Source: Candidatus Eisenbergiella merdavium (GTDB lineage Bacteria; Bacillota; Clostridia; Lachnospirales; Lachnospiraceae). From it: a stretch of DNA of 64,000 bases. Positions 16,703-25,155 of this stretch are shown here, piece by piece. Position numbers and translations under genes: made by a program. The DNA is taken from NCBI GenBank assembly GCA_019119595.1, contig DWWS01000040.1:107774-171773 (forward strand), in the 5' to 3' direction. The notes beneath the pieces were generated by a model. It was not told the origin of the DNA. It searched no databases and worked only from the letters and a program-made list of their open reading frames with translations. Every line of letters begins with the position of its first letter. Position 1 is the stretch's first letter.

Positions 16703-16720
16703 TCAGACAAAACAGTAAAC

Positions 16721-16754
16721 AAAAGCTCTGCGGGCGACGCCTGCAGAGCTTTTT
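16721..16754 (+). terminator. Rho-independent terminator of rny
   Basis: AAAAGCTCTGC (16721-16731) pairs with GCAGAGCTTTT (16743-16753), 11-nt loop, T5 run. Confidence 0.9.
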
Positions 16755-16843
16755 GCTATCGGAAATTTGTAATTTTATAGTGAATCGGCATCCTGACACG
16801 GCGGAGCGCAGATGAATTGGAAAATAAGAAAAGGGGGATGGAA

Positions 16844-17386
16844 ATGGCAGATGAATTTAAACGACTGAAAAGAGATCTGGTTTATAAAGGCGCGATCGTG
16901 GATTTTTATAAGGACACCATACAGGTGCCCAACGGAAATATTGTCGAATGGGATTTTATCAGGCATCAGGGGGCTGCGGCCGTGGTTCCTGTCCGGGAGG
17001 ATGGCAGGCTTCTTATGGTCCGGCAGTACAGAAACGCGCTGGACAGATACACGCTGGAGATCCCGGCAGGAGGTCTGAACGGGGCGGATGAGCCCACCCG
17101 TGATGCAGCCGCCAGAGAGCTGGAGGAGGAAACCGGCTATACGGCGGGAAAACTGGAATGGCTGATCACTGTACGCACCACGGTGGCCTTCTGCAACGAA
17201 AAGATCGATATCTACCTCGCGACGAACCTCTCGCGAGGACAGCAGCACCTTGACGAGGATGAGTTTATCAATGTGGAAGCCTATACCGTGCAGGAGCTGT
17301 GCGATAAGATCCTGAGCGGAGAGATCGAGGATTCCAAAACCATAGCGGCTGTCATGAGCTACAAGGCGAAGCTGGAGCAGTGCTGA
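16844..17386 (+). CDS. nudF: NUDIX hydrolase, ADP-ribose pyrophosphatase type
   Basis: It probably cleaves ADP-ribose to AMP and ribose 5-phosphate. The 180-residue protein has a complete Nudix box, G-x5-E-x7-REL-x-EE-x-GY (GLNGADEPTRDAAAREL...). The start ATG 16844 follows AAAAGGGGG at a good distance; in-frame TTG 16817 and ATG 16838 are less likely. In Bacillus nudF lies near spoIIM, and spoIIM follows here too. A degenerate 17-bp tandem repeat runs across its stop codon. Confidence 0.9.
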   Translation: MADEFKRLKRDLVYKGAIVDFYKDTIQVPNGNIVEWDFIRHQGAAAVVPVREDGRLLMVRQYRNALDRYTLEIPAGGLNGADEPTRDAAARELEEETGYTAGKLEWLITVRTTVAFCNEKIDIYLATNLSRGQQHLDEDEFINVEAYTVQELCDKILSGEIEDSKTIAAVMSYKAKLEQC

Positions 17387-17462
17387 TGCGGTGACAGTGC
17401 TGATACGATGACAATGCTGATTCGGCGACAGGGTTGAGACAGCGACAGCTCTGAGGCGGCTG
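17378..17462 (+). repeat. Five degenerate 17-bp tandem repeats over the nudF stop
   Basis: Units start at 17378, 17395, 17412, 17429 and 17446. The first three are closely alike (CAGTGCTGATGCGGTGA, CAGTGCTGATACGATGA, CAATGCTGATTCGGCGA); the last two have decayed. The nudF stop TGA (17384-17386) is in unit 1. Confidence 0.85.
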
Positions 17463-17502
17463 TGCAGGATCGGACTGACGGAATACTCTGGGAATATTTT
17501 TT

Positions 17503-17533
17503 GGAATAGTCCTCCGATCCGCCGACATATAAT
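17503..17533 (+). promoter_or_regulatory. Candidate sigma-E type promoter of spoIIM
   Basis: GGAATAGT (17503-17510), a 15-bp spacer and CATATAAT (17526-17533) resemble the mother-cell sigma-E consensus (a -35 with ATA and a CATANNNT -10). spoIIM is a sigma-E gene in Bacillus. The match is by eye only. Confidence 0.45.
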
Positions 17534-17570
17534 TGAGAAAAAGCGCCTGGGGCGCAAGTGGGCGGAGGCG

Positions 17571-18197
17571 ATGCATGTGGGGGAATATTTTGGGAAAACA
17601 GGACTCAGGTCCCTGATTTCGCCCAGATTCAGCCGCCGTGCGTTTGTGATTTTTCTGACGGGCTTTTTGGCCGGGCTTGCGCTTGTTTTTATTGGACAGG
17701 AGGGACTGGTACAGAATACCTCTTTTCTGAATCACGAAAGTATAGAAGGGATCAGTGCACTTGAGATCGATCGGCAGGGGCTTCTGCTTTACAGCCTGAG
17801 GCAGCGGCTGCTTCCGGCAGGCGTTATGGTATTGGCGGCAGCGGCGGGAGCAGGCGGAGCCGCAGTCTGTCTTTTCCTTTTGTGGAGCGGATTTTCGGCC
17901 GGTGCGCTGCTTTCGGTGCTTTCTCTCAGATATGGGATCCGCGGCGTCGTACTGTTTGCAGGAGGGATCCTCCCGCAGGCATTCCTTCTTGTACCTGCAT
18001 TCTGGCTGCTATGCGGCTGGTGTGTTACCTTCGGACAGAAAAGAGGCGGGAAAGCGGGAGCTGGGAAAGCGCTTTTCCTGACCGCCGAGGGCAGGCTTCT
18101 TTTTCTGATCTTCTGTGCGTTCATTGGAGGCTGCGTTTTGGAAGGCTATGTGAATCCCTCCGCTCTTGATAAAATCTTCCTTCTTTTCCGAATGTGA
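17571..18197 (+). CDS. spoIIM: Stage II sporulation protein M
   Basis: SpoIIM forms a complex with SpoIID and SpoIIP (the DMP peptidoglycan-degrading machine) that drives engulfment of the forespore. The 208-residue protein is polytopic, with hydrophobic segments at about 25-45, 80-105, 115-150 and 175-195, and the C-terminal FIGGCVLEGYVNPSAL resembles the ExYVxP end of the family. ATG 17571 follows GGGCGGAGG. Sequence identity to the family is not obvious along the whole length; position after nudF supports the call. Confidence 0.8.
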   Translation: MHVGEYFGKTGLRSLISPRFSRRAFVIFLTGFLAGLALVFIGQEGLVQNTSFLNHESIEGISALEIDRQGLLLYSLRQRLLPAGVMVLAAAAGAGGAAVCLFLLWSGFSAGALLSVLSLRYGIRGVVLFAGGILPQAFLLVPAFWLLCGWCVTFGQKRGGKAGAGKALFLTAEGRLLFLIFCAFIGGCVLEGYVNPSALDKIFLLFRM

Positions 18198-18258
18198 TCT
18201 ATAGACTGTTAAAAAAGCATTAAATTTGCATTTTGTCCTTTCGATTTTATCCGTTTAA

Positions 18259-18267
18259 TGTTATACT
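18259..18267 (+). promoter_or_regulatory. Extended -10 promoter of the DUF1538 operon
   Basis: TGTTATACT is an extended -10 (TGnTATACT). The -35 region 17 bp upstream (TTTCGA) is weak, as is usual with an extended -10. Confidence 0.5.
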
Positions 18268-18344
18268 AAACAAAAGTCATTTCATCTCATGGTAAACGTC
18301 ATTATGGCCGTTCGGCCGCACACCAGCAGAAAGGCAGTGGACAG

Positions 18345-19880
18345 TTGAAGGTTTTTCATACAATTCTCAGGGAAAAAGCAGCGGAAACAGGAAAGGCAGT
18401 GCTTCCGGTCATCGGAATCGTATTGCTTTTGTGCTTCAGTATGGCTCCGATCACGCCGGGGATCCTGATGGCGTTTTTGGTAGGAGCGGTATTATTAATG
18501 GTGGGGATGGTTCTCTTCTCCATGGGAGTGGATATGTCCATGACCCTGATGGGAGAGCGTGTCGGAACCTGCATGACGAAAACAAGAAAGCTCTGGATCA
18601 TGGTCCTGATGGGCTTTGTGCTGGGCTTTATCATCACTGTGTCGGAACCGGATCTTCAGGTCCTTGCGGAACAGGTGCCGTCGGTTCCGAATATGACGCT
18701 GATCATTGCGGTAGCCGTGGGCGTTGGTATTTTTCTGGTGGTGGCCCTTCTTCGTATGCTTTTCGCGATCGCGCTGCCGCCCATGCTCGTGGCTCTGTAT
18801 ATTGTAGTATTTGGACTTGCTTTTCTGGTACCTGACAGCTTTCTGGCCGTTGCCTTTGACTCCGGCGGCGTTACCACAGGCCCGATGACGGTTCCGTTCA
18901 TCATGGCTCTTGGCGTCGGTATCGCATCCATCCGTAATGACCGGCATGCCTCGGACGACAGCTTCGGTCTGGTGGCTCTCTGTTCGATCGGCCCCATTCT
19001 GGCAGTGCTGATCCTGGGGATGATCTATCATCCGGAAAGCTATGATTATATTCCGGACGCGCTTCCGGAGTTTTCCGATTCGGTGGAGCTGTGCAGATAT
19101 TTTCTGCATGAGCTGCCCGAATATATGAAGGAAATGGCAATTTCCCTGCTGCCGATCGTGTTGTTCTTCGGGCTGTTTCAGATGATCTTCCGTCTTGTTC
19201 CGGTGAGGGGCCTGATCAGGATTGGGATCGGCCTGGTCTATACCTATGCGGGACTGGTTCTGTTTCTGACCGGCGTAAATGTGGGCTTCAGCCCGGCCGG
19301 AAACTATCTGGGACAGGTGCTTGCTTCGCTGCCATACCGCTGGGTCATCATTCCCATCGGAATGCTGATCGGGTATTTCATCGTGCGCGCGGAGCCTGCC
19401 GTATTCGTTCTTACCAAGCAGGTAGAGGAGATAACGGACGGAGCGATCTCAGCGGGGGCCATGGGCTTAAGCCTTTCCATCGGCGTTTCGGTTTCCCTTG
19501 GGCTTGCCATGATCAGGGTGCTGACGGGAATCTCTATTTTCTGGTTCATCATTCCCGGCTATTTCATCGCGCTGGTTCTGTCCTTTTTCGTGCCTAAGAT
19601 CTTCACCGCCATCGCCTTTGACTCTGGCGGCGTGGCATCCGGGCCGATGACGGCTACCTTCCTTCTGCCCTTCGCTATGGGCGCCTGCTCCGCTGTGGGC
19701 GGCAATATCATTACGGATGCCTTTGGCGTAGTGGCGATGGTGGCGATGACGCCGCTCATCACCATTCAGATCCTGGGTCTGGTATTCCGCGTGAGAGCGT
19801 CCAGAGCAGAAAAAGAGGGACAGGAAGCATATGTATCTGCCTTTGACGGAATGGGAGATATGGAAATTATTGAACTGTAG
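18345..19880 (+). CDS. DUF1538 family membrane protein (putative transporter)
   Basis: This 511-residue polytopic protein consists of two homologous halves, each with the same signature: AFDSGGVTTGPMTVPF (about 165-185) and AFDSGGVASGPMTATF (about 424-440), each followed by a conserved GL/FGVVA...IGP/MTP segment. That internal duplication with re-entrant-looking Gly/Pro-rich motifs is typical of secondary transporters, which fits the DUF1538 family; the substrate is unknown. The start is TTG 18345, with AAAGG about 10 nt upstream. A tandem PII-like gene follows 38 bp later and suggests that transport is gated by a small-molecule-sensing partner. Confidence 0.85.
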   Translation: MKVFHTILREKAAETGKAVLPVIGIVLLLCFSMAPITPGILMAFLVGAVLLMVGMVLFSMGVDMSMTLMGERVGTCMTKTRKLWIMVLMGFVLGFIITVSEPDLQVLAEQVPSVPNMTLIIAVAVGVGIFLVVALLRMLFAIALPPMLVALYIVVFGLAFLVPDSFLAVAFDSGGVTTGPMTVPFIMALGVGIASIRNDRHASDDSFGLVALCSIGPILAVLILGMIYHPESYDYIPDALPEFSDSVELCRYFLHELPEYMKEMAISLLPIVLFFGLFQMIFRLVPVRGLIRIGIGLVYTYAGLVLFLTGVNVGFSPAGNYLGQVLASLPYRWVIIPIGMLIGYFIVRAEPAVFVLTKQVEEITDGAISAGAMGLSLSIGVSVSLGLAMIRVLTGISIFWFIIPGYFIALVLSFFVPKIFTAIAFDSGGVASGPMTATFLLPFAMGACSAVGGNIITDAFGVVAMVAMTPLITIQILGLVFRVRASRAEKEGQEAYVSAFDGMGDMEIIEL

Positions 19881-19918
19881 GATAACGGATGGCGCTGTAG
19901 CGCGGATGGGAGCGGATC

Positions 19919-20605
19919 GTGAGCAGTGTATATTGTATGGTGACCATAACGGGAAGGAACCATGGAGAACAGTTTTCCTCCCTGTTTAAGGCGGAGCATC
20001 TTCCGGTGATGCTGCTGACGCTGGGAAACGGTACGGCGAGCAGCGAGATGCTGGACTATTTCGGCATGGAAAGCAGGGAGAAGATCGTCATTTTTACCAT
20101 TGTGACACATGAGTCCTGGCGGCATGTGAAGGAACGGATGGAGCAGAAGCTGAACATCGACGTTCCGGGAACGGGAATTTCCTTTATCATTCCGGTCAGC
20201 AGTGTGGGCGGAGGCAAGGCGCTCCGATATCTGCTTGCCGGACAGGAGTATGAGAAGGAGGAGGAATCGGAATTGAAGAATACGGAATATGAGCTTCTGA
20301 TCGTGATTTCCAATTACGGATACAATAACCTGGTGATGGAAGCGGCGAGAGGGGCCGGAGCCGGAGGCGGCACGGTGGTGCACGCAAGAGGCACCGGGAT
20401 GGAGAAGGCGGAAAAATTCCTGGGAGTGACGCTTGCCGAGGAAAAGGAAATGACCTTTATTGTGGCGAGAGCGGAGAAAAAGAATGAGATCATGCAGGCC
20501 ATCATGGAAAAGGCGGGTATGGACAGCAAGGCGAAATCCATTCTCTTTTCCCTGCCTGTTACGGAAACGGCGGGCCTGCGGATCAGCGGGGACTGGAAGG
20601 GATAA
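19919..20605 (+). CDS. Tandem PII-like signal protein
   Basis: This 228-residue soluble protein appears to contain two PII-like ferredoxin folds. The second half (about 120-225) shows the order beta (YELLIVISNYG), GGGTVVHARGTG in the T-loop position, KFLGV, beta (KEMTFIVARAEK), helix, SLPVTETAGL. The first half repeats this as VYCMVTITGRNHG, LGNGTASSEMLDYFGM, EKIVIFTIVTHES, helix, FIIPVSSVGGG. GTG 19919 follows GGGAGCGG. PII proteins bind adenine nucleotides and often 2-oxoglutarate and control transporters; pairing with a DUF1538 protein makes that the natural hypothesis here. The ligand cannot be read from sequence. Confidence 0.8.
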   Translation: MSSVYCMVTITGRNHGEQFSSLFKAEHLPVMLLTLGNGTASSEMLDYFGMESREKIVIFTIVTHESWRHVKERMEQKLNIDVPGTGISFIIPVSSVGGGKALRYLLAGQEYEKEEESELKNTEYELLIVISNYGYNNLVMEAARGAGAGGGTVVHARGTGMEKAEKFLGVTLAEEKEMTFIVARAEKKNEIMQAIMEKAGMDSKAKSILFSLPVTETAGLRISGDWKG

Positions 20606-20631
20606 GAAGAAATAAGAAAATAAAAAAAGCC

Positions 20632-20680
20632 GCGCATGAGGATTGCGTCCCCTGAAGGGAATCCCCGTGCGCGTCTTTTT
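20632..20680. terminator. Bidirectional terminator between PII-like gene and DAHP synthase
   Basis: GCGCATGAGGATT (20632-20644) pairs with AATCCCCGTGCGC (20660-20672) with G-U pairs. A T6 run follows on the plus strand and an A7 run precedes it, so it can serve both convergent transcripts. Confidence 0.85.
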
Positions 20681-21708
20681 TATTCATATTCGGCGATATC
20701 GTAGATCAGACGTTCAGAGTCCTCCCAGGACAGGCAGGGGTCGGTGATGGATTTGCCGTATACACCGCCGCCCACCTTCTGGCAGCCCTCTACGATGTAG
20801 CTTTCGATCATGACGCCCTTGACCAGAGTGTGAATGTCGGGATTCAGCTTCCGGCTGTGCATAACCTCTTTCACGATGCGGATCTGCTGCTCATGCTGTT
20901 TGTCCGAATTGCTGTGGTTTGCGTCGATGATGCAGGCAGGATTTTTCAGCTCCCTTTCATTATACAGGGTCAGAAGCAGGTTCAGATCCTCATAATGATA
21001 GTTGGGCAGGTTGCGGCCGTGCTTGTTGGTGGCGCCGCGAAGGACCGTGTGAGCCAGATCGTTTCCCGTGGTGTTGACTTCCCAGCCCCGATAGATGAAG
21101 GAATGGGGATGCTGGGCGGCATAAACGGAATTGAGCATGACAGAAAAATCGCCGCTGGTGGGGTTTTTCATTCCGGCAGGAACGTCAAAGCCGCTGGCCG
21201 CAAGTCTGTGCTGCTGATCCTCTACGGAACGGGCGCCGATGGCCACATAGGAAAGAATATCGGACACGTACCTCCAGTTTTCCGGGTACAGCATTTCATC
21301 CGCGCAGGTGAGTCCGGATTCCTCCACCGTATGAATGTGCATTTTGCGCATGGCGATGAGCCCCTGAAGAAAATCAGGATTTTTTTCAGGATCCGGCTGA
21401 TGGACCAGCCCTTTGTAGCCGTCGCCGGTGGTGCGGGGCTTGTTGGTATAGACTCTGGGAATCAGGATCAGCCTGTCCTTTACCTTTTCATTGACACGGG
21501 CGAGCCTGGAAACATAATCGCAGACCGCGTCCTCGTTGTCCGCCGAGCAGGGCCCGATGATAACAAGGAATTTATTGCTTTTTCCAGTAAAAACGTCCCG
21601 AATTTCCCGATCGCGCTCCTCCTTTAGCCGTGCGATATGTTCCGGGACGGCATAATCTCTTCTGATCTCTTCCGGGGTGGGAAGCTTTCTGATAAATTCA
21701 AAACTCAT
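20680..21708 (-). CDS. aroF: 3-deoxy-7-phosphoheptulonate synthase (class I DAHP synthase)
   Basis: It condenses phosphoenolpyruvate and erythrose 4-phosphate in the first step of the shikimate pathway. The 342-residue length and motifs (VIIGPCSADNEDAV, RVYTNKPRTTGDGYKGL, VGARSVEDQQHR as AIGARS, IDANHSNS, SITDPCLSW) fit the class I AroF/AroG/AroH type. MSFEF at 21708 is the family-like start; the upstream purine stretch is a weak ribosome site. A hairpin (GCAGAGG/CCTCTGC, 21753-21775) lies in the leader. Which aromatic amino acid inhibits it cannot be told, so the symbol is a class label. Confidence 0.93.
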   Translation of the reverse strand: MSFEFIRKLPTPEEIRRDYAVPEHIARLKEERDREIRDVFTGKSNKFLVIIGPCSADNEDAVCDYVSRLARVNEKVKDRLILIPRVYTNKPRTTGDGYKGLVHQPDPEKNPDFLQGLIAMRKMHIHTVEESGLTCADEMLYPENWRYVSDILSYVAIGARSVEDQQHRLAASGFDVPAGMKNPTSGDFSVMLNSVYAAQHPHSFIYRGWEVNTTGNDLAHTVLRGATNKHGRNLPNYHYEDLNLLLTLYNERELKNPACIIDANHSNSDKQHEQQIRIVKEVMHSRKLNPDIHTLVKGVMIESYIVEGCQKVGGGVYGKSITDPCLSWEDSERLIYDIAEYE

Positions 21709-21924
21709 CTTTCTTTTTTCCTCCGTATGGGAGCATCCGCTGCTCCTGGCGCGCAGAGGGGAATGCTTCCTCTGCAGAACGATCATTCGTATGGATCAGG
21801 GCCGCGTTTATTATAATATAGAAAATTTCTGGTTGCAAGCATCGCATTTGTCCCTGTGTCACATTCGTCTCTGTTTACGGATAAGCCCGGAAACAGGTCC
21901 CGGTATTTCCCGCTGTGTGAAGCC

Positions 21925-23337
21925 TTATCCGGGCAGGCAGTAGCGTTTCAGCGGTATGAGGCTGAAAAGGGTGGTGACGAGCTGGCCAAGGAGCATGCCG
22001 GTAAGATAGCCCTTCATGCCATAGACGGGAATAGCATGAAAGACGAAAAGCAGGCGAAGGAGGAGGCTTGCCATGCTCAGACCAAAGGTGTAGCCGGTCC
22101 TGCCAAGGCCGTGAAGGATGCTGGTGAGCGTGGTATTCAGATAGAGGAAGGGGCAGAGAAAGCCCATCATCACGATGAGCTGGCCGGCCAGCGGACTGTC
22201 AAAAAGGAGCGTGCCGACCAGTTCTCCCGCGCACAGAAAGAGAAAGCTGCAGGAAATGCCGAGAAGAAGGCAGTACAGGATACATTTCCGGACAGTACGG
22301 CCGATCATGCGATGGTTATTTGCGGAATCCGCCTCTGAAATGGCAGGCATGAGAAGGACGGATACGGAATTGGTGAGTGTCCCGGGGAAAAAGATCAGAG
22401 GAAGGGCCATTCCGGTCAAAACGCCGTATACGCTCAGGGATTCGCTGACAGAATATCCATATACCTGCAGCTTGGCCGGGATACAGGCCGCTTCAATGGC
22501 CTGCAGAATGTTGATGCACAGCCGGTTCAGGCACAGAGGAGCGGAAAAGGAGAGCATCTGCCCGGCAAGAGAGGAAAGACTGCTTGTGAAATGCTCGCCG
22601 GTAAAACGTCCGTTGCCGATACGGACGGCTCCGGAACGGCCTGCCCTGGAGAAGTGAATGCGGACCGCACCGATGGTCAGGAGCATGGAGCCCATTTCTC
22701 CGATGACCATGCCGGCGGCCGCCACGGAAACGGAAAGCTCCCTGCCGCTTTGAAGAGCCGCCGCAGAGATGAGATAGACGCTTCCCACGCGGACGAACTG
22801 CTCCGCAAGCTGTGCCGAGGCGGGAACGGAAGCTCTGCGCAGGCCGTAAAAATAGCCGTTGATGCAGGAATGGACGGCACTGAAGGGAAAAGAAAGCGCA
22901 GCGATGCGCAGAAGCGGCGCACAGCGTGGTTCAAATAAAAGCCGGGCGGCAATAAAATCGGAGCCGCAGAAAATGGCAGCCGTACAGAAAAGGGAGGAGG
23001 GCAGGGAAAACAGAAGGCCAACGAAAAGGACGCGGGCGCTGCCCCTGCCGTCCGCGTCAAGCTCCTTTCCGGCTGCAAATTTGGAAACCGCGTTCTGGAT
23101 CCCGGCTGCGCTGAAGGAGAAAACCAGAGACAGAACCGGGCTGATGAGCTGGTAGATGCCAATGTTTTCCTCTCCGAAGAGACGGGAGAGAAAAATGCGG
23201 TAAAAAAAACCGACCAGGCGGCTGACGAGCCCTGTGGCGGTCAGAACCAGCGTGCCGGCGATGAAGGGATTCTTAAGCCTTTGAAGCAGAGGGGAGGAAC
23301 GGACGGGAAGAGGATTCTTTCTATGAGAATGCAGCAT
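21925..23337 (-). CDS. spoVB: SpoVB-like polysaccharide flippase (MOP superfamily)
   Basis: The 470-residue protein has about 12-14 hydrophobic segments and begins with FIAGTLVLTATGLVSRLVGF followed by FYRIFLSRLFGEENIGIYQL, the signature start of the SpoVB/MurJ-like MVF group. SpoVB is thought to move lipid-linked precursors for cortex synthesis. The internal blocks (AVHSCINGYFYGLRRASVP, ILHGLGRT) also match that group. The start at 23337 has no strong ribosome site. The gene is divergent from nifS. CATATATT in its upstream region resembles a sigma-E -10, but no partner -35 was found. Confidence 0.85.
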   Translation of the reverse strand: MLHSHRKNPLPVRSSPLLQRLKNPFIAGTLVLTATGLVSRLVGFFYRIFLSRLFGEENIGIYQLISPVLSLVFSFSAAGIQNAVSKFAAGKELDADGRGSARVLFVGLLFSLPSSLFCTAAIFCGSDFIAARLLFEPRCAPLLRIAALSFPFSAVHSCINGYFYGLRRASVPASAQLAEQFVRVGSVYLISAAALQSGRELSVSVAAAGMVIGEMGSMLLTIGAVRIHFSRAGRSGAVRIGNGRFTGEHFTSSLSSLAGQMLSFSAPLCLNRLCINILQAIEAACIPAKLQVYGYSVSESLSVYGVLTGMALPLIFFPGTLTNSVSVLLMPAISEADSANNHRMIGRTVRKCILYCLLLGISCSFLFLCAGELVGTLLFDSPLAGQLIVMMGFLCPFLYLNTTLTSILHGLGRTGYTFGLSMASLLLRLLFVFHAIPVYGMKGYLTGMLLGQLVTTLFSLIPLKRYCLPG

Positions 23338-23384
23338 GTCGTCACCGGAAAAGGTCTTTGGGTAAATATATGCGGGGGCGGCAG

Positions 23385-23413
23385 TTGACAGAACGCAGGG
23401 GCAATGGTATAGT
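23385..23413 (+). promoter_or_regulatory. Sigma-A promoter of nifS-nifU-mnmA
   Basis: Perfect TTGACA at 23385-23390, 17-bp spacer, TATAGT at 23408-23413. Confidence 0.85.
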
Positions 23414-23415
23414 AA

Positions 23416-23443
23416 CCTCAGTAAAACGAAGTGCTTTACTAGG
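23416..23443 (+). promoter_or_regulatory. Inverted repeat at the start of the nifS transcript
   Basis: CCTCAGTAAA (23416-23425) and TTTACTAGG (23435-23443) form an imperfect inverted repeat placed 3 bp after the -10 box. The position suits a repressor operator, for example an Rrf2/IscR-type regulator sensing cluster status, or a 5' mRNA hairpin. Confidence 0.45.
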
Positions 23444-23520
23444 AATTAAGCGGCTTTCGGCAGAACGGACAGGAACGCCGCTTTGGAGGAATAAAACAAA
23501 TCAGGAAAAGGAGACTGCTG

Positions 23521-24705
23521 ATGAAACAGTTCATTTATCTGGATAATGCCGCCACGACGAAAACGGCGCCGGAGGTGGTGGAGGCCATGCTCCCGTATTT
23601 TTCAGAGCATTACGGCAATCCGAGCAGCATTTATTCTCTGGGAACGGAAAGCAAGAGGGCGGTCAGCACGGTGCGGGAACAGATTGCCGAAAGCATCGGT
23701 GCGGCGGCAAACGAGATTTATTTCACCGCGGGCGGAACGGAAAGCGACAACTGGGCCATCAAGGCGACCGCCGAGGCCTATGCGCAGAAGGGAAAGCATA
23801 TCATTACCTCCGCCATCGAGCATCACGCGGTGCTGCATACCTGCGAATATCTGGAAAAGAGAGGGTATGAGGTCACTTATGTGGGTGTGGACGAAAACGG
23901 CATCCTGAAGCTGGACGAGCTGGAACGGGCCATCCGGCCGGACACGGTGCTCATTTCCATCATGTTTGCCAACAATGAGATCGGAACGATCCAGCCCATT
24001 AAGGAGATCGGCCGCATCGCGAAGGAGCACGGCGTTCTGTTCCACACGGACGCGGTGCAGGCATACGGCCAGCTTCCCATCAATGTGGACGAATATCAGA
24101 TCGACATGCTCAGCGCCAGCGCCCACAAGCTGAACGGCCCCAAGGGAATCGGTTTTCTGTATATCCGCAAGGGCTTAAAGACCCGTTCCTTCATCCACGG
24201 CGGTGCGCAGGAGAGAAGCAGGCGCGCGGGCACGGAAAATGTGCCGGGCATCGTGGGATTTGGCGCGGCAAGCGCGAGGGCGATGGCCCGTATGGAAGAA
24301 AAGACGAAAAAGGAGATCGAGCTTCGGGACTATCTGATCCGACGGATCGAGGAGGAGATTCCCTACTGCCGCCTGAACGGCGACCGGGAAAGACGCCTTC
24401 CCAACAACGTGAATTTCAGCTTTCAGTTTGTGGAGGGAGAATCCCTTCTCATCATGCTGGATATGAGGGGGATCTGCGCCTCCAGCGGCTCCGCCTGCAC
24501 CTCCGGCTCCCTGGATCCCTCCCATGTGCTCCTTGCCATCGGCCTTCCTCATGAGATTGCCCACGGCTCTCTGCGCCTGACGCTCAGCGAGGAAAATACG
24601 AAGGAGGAGCTGGATACCACAGTGGAGGCAATTAAGGAGATCGTGGCAAGGCTCAGGGATATGTCCCCTCTGTATGAGGATTTCATCAAAAAAGGAAAGA
24701 GGTAA
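23521..24705 (+). CDS. nifS: Cysteine desulfurase (NifS/IscS type)
   Basis: This PLP enzyme takes sulfur from cysteine and hands it on as persulfide. The 394-residue protein has the N-terminal YLDNAATTKTAPEVVEAM, the PLP-lysine segment SAHKLNGPKGIGFLY and the persulfide loop SSGSACTSGSLDPSHVL. ATG 23521 follows AAAGGAG. It is followed by nifU after 6 bp and then mnmA with no gap, so the persulfide probably feeds both iron-sulfur assembly and tRNA 2-thiolation. Confidence 0.95.
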   Translation: MKQFIYLDNAATTKTAPEVVEAMLPYFSEHYGNPSSIYSLGTESKRAVSTVREQIAESIGAAANEIYFTAGGTESDNWAIKATAEAYAQKGKHIITSAIEHHAVLHTCEYLEKRGYEVTYVGVDENGILKLDELERAIRPDTVLISIMFANNEIGTIQPIKEIGRIAKEHGVLFHTDAVQAYGQLPINVDEYQIDMLSASAHKLNGPKGIGFLYIRKGLKTRSFIHGGAQERSRRAGTENVPGIVGFGAASARAMARMEEKTKKEIELRDYLIRRIEEEIPYCRLNGDRERRLPNNVNFSFQFVEGESLLIMLDMRGICASSGSACTSGSLDPSHVLLAIGLPHEIAHGSLRLTLSEENTKEELDTTVEAIKEIVARLRDMSPLYEDFIKKGKR

Positions 24706-24711
24706 AAATAC

Positions 24712-25155
24712 ATGTACAGCGAAAAGGTTATGGATCATTTTGAGCATCCCAGAAATGTGGGAGAGATAGAGAACGCCAGCGGCGTCGGAACGGTTGGGAA
24801 CGCGAAGTGCGGAGATATCATGCGGATCTTTCTGGATATCGACGACGACGGCATCATCCGCGACGTGAAATTTAAAACCTTCGGCTGCGGGGCTGCGGTG
24901 GCCACCAGCAGCATGGCGACGGAGCTGGTGAAGGGAAAGACGGTGCAGGAGGCCATGCAGGTGACGAACAAGGCTGTAATGGAGGCTCTGGACGGGCTGC
25001 CGCCGGTCAAGGTGCACTGCTCCCTTCTGGCGGAGGAAGCCATCCACGCCGCACTCTGGGATTACGCACAGAAAAAGGGGATCGTGATCGAGGGGCTGGA
25101 GAAGCCCAAATCCGATATCCATGAAGGCGAAGAAGCGGAAGAGGAAGAGTATTAA
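24712..25155 (+). CDS. nifU: Iron-sulfur cluster scaffold NifU/IscU
   Basis: It is a 147-residue scaffold on which clusters are built before transfer. The N-terminus YSEKVMDHFEHPRNVG is diagnostic, and the three cluster cysteines are present in GNAKCGDIM, FGCGAAVA and VHCSLLA. The C-terminus ends in an acidic EEAEEEEEY-like tail. It lies between nifS and mnmA; the mnmA start codon follows its stop directly. Confidence 0.95.
   Translation: MYSEKVMDHFEHPRNVGEIENASGVGTVGNAKCGDIMRIFLDIDDDGIIRDVKFKTFGCGAAVATSSMATELVKGKTVQEAMQVTNKAVMEALDGLPPVKVHCSLLAEEAIHAALWDYAQKKGIVIEGLEKPKSDIHEGEEAEEEEY

Noticed and set aside
21709..21840. T-box leader of the DAHP synthase gene
   Set aside because: Only one simple hairpin is present; the T-box consensus and antiterminator were not seen.
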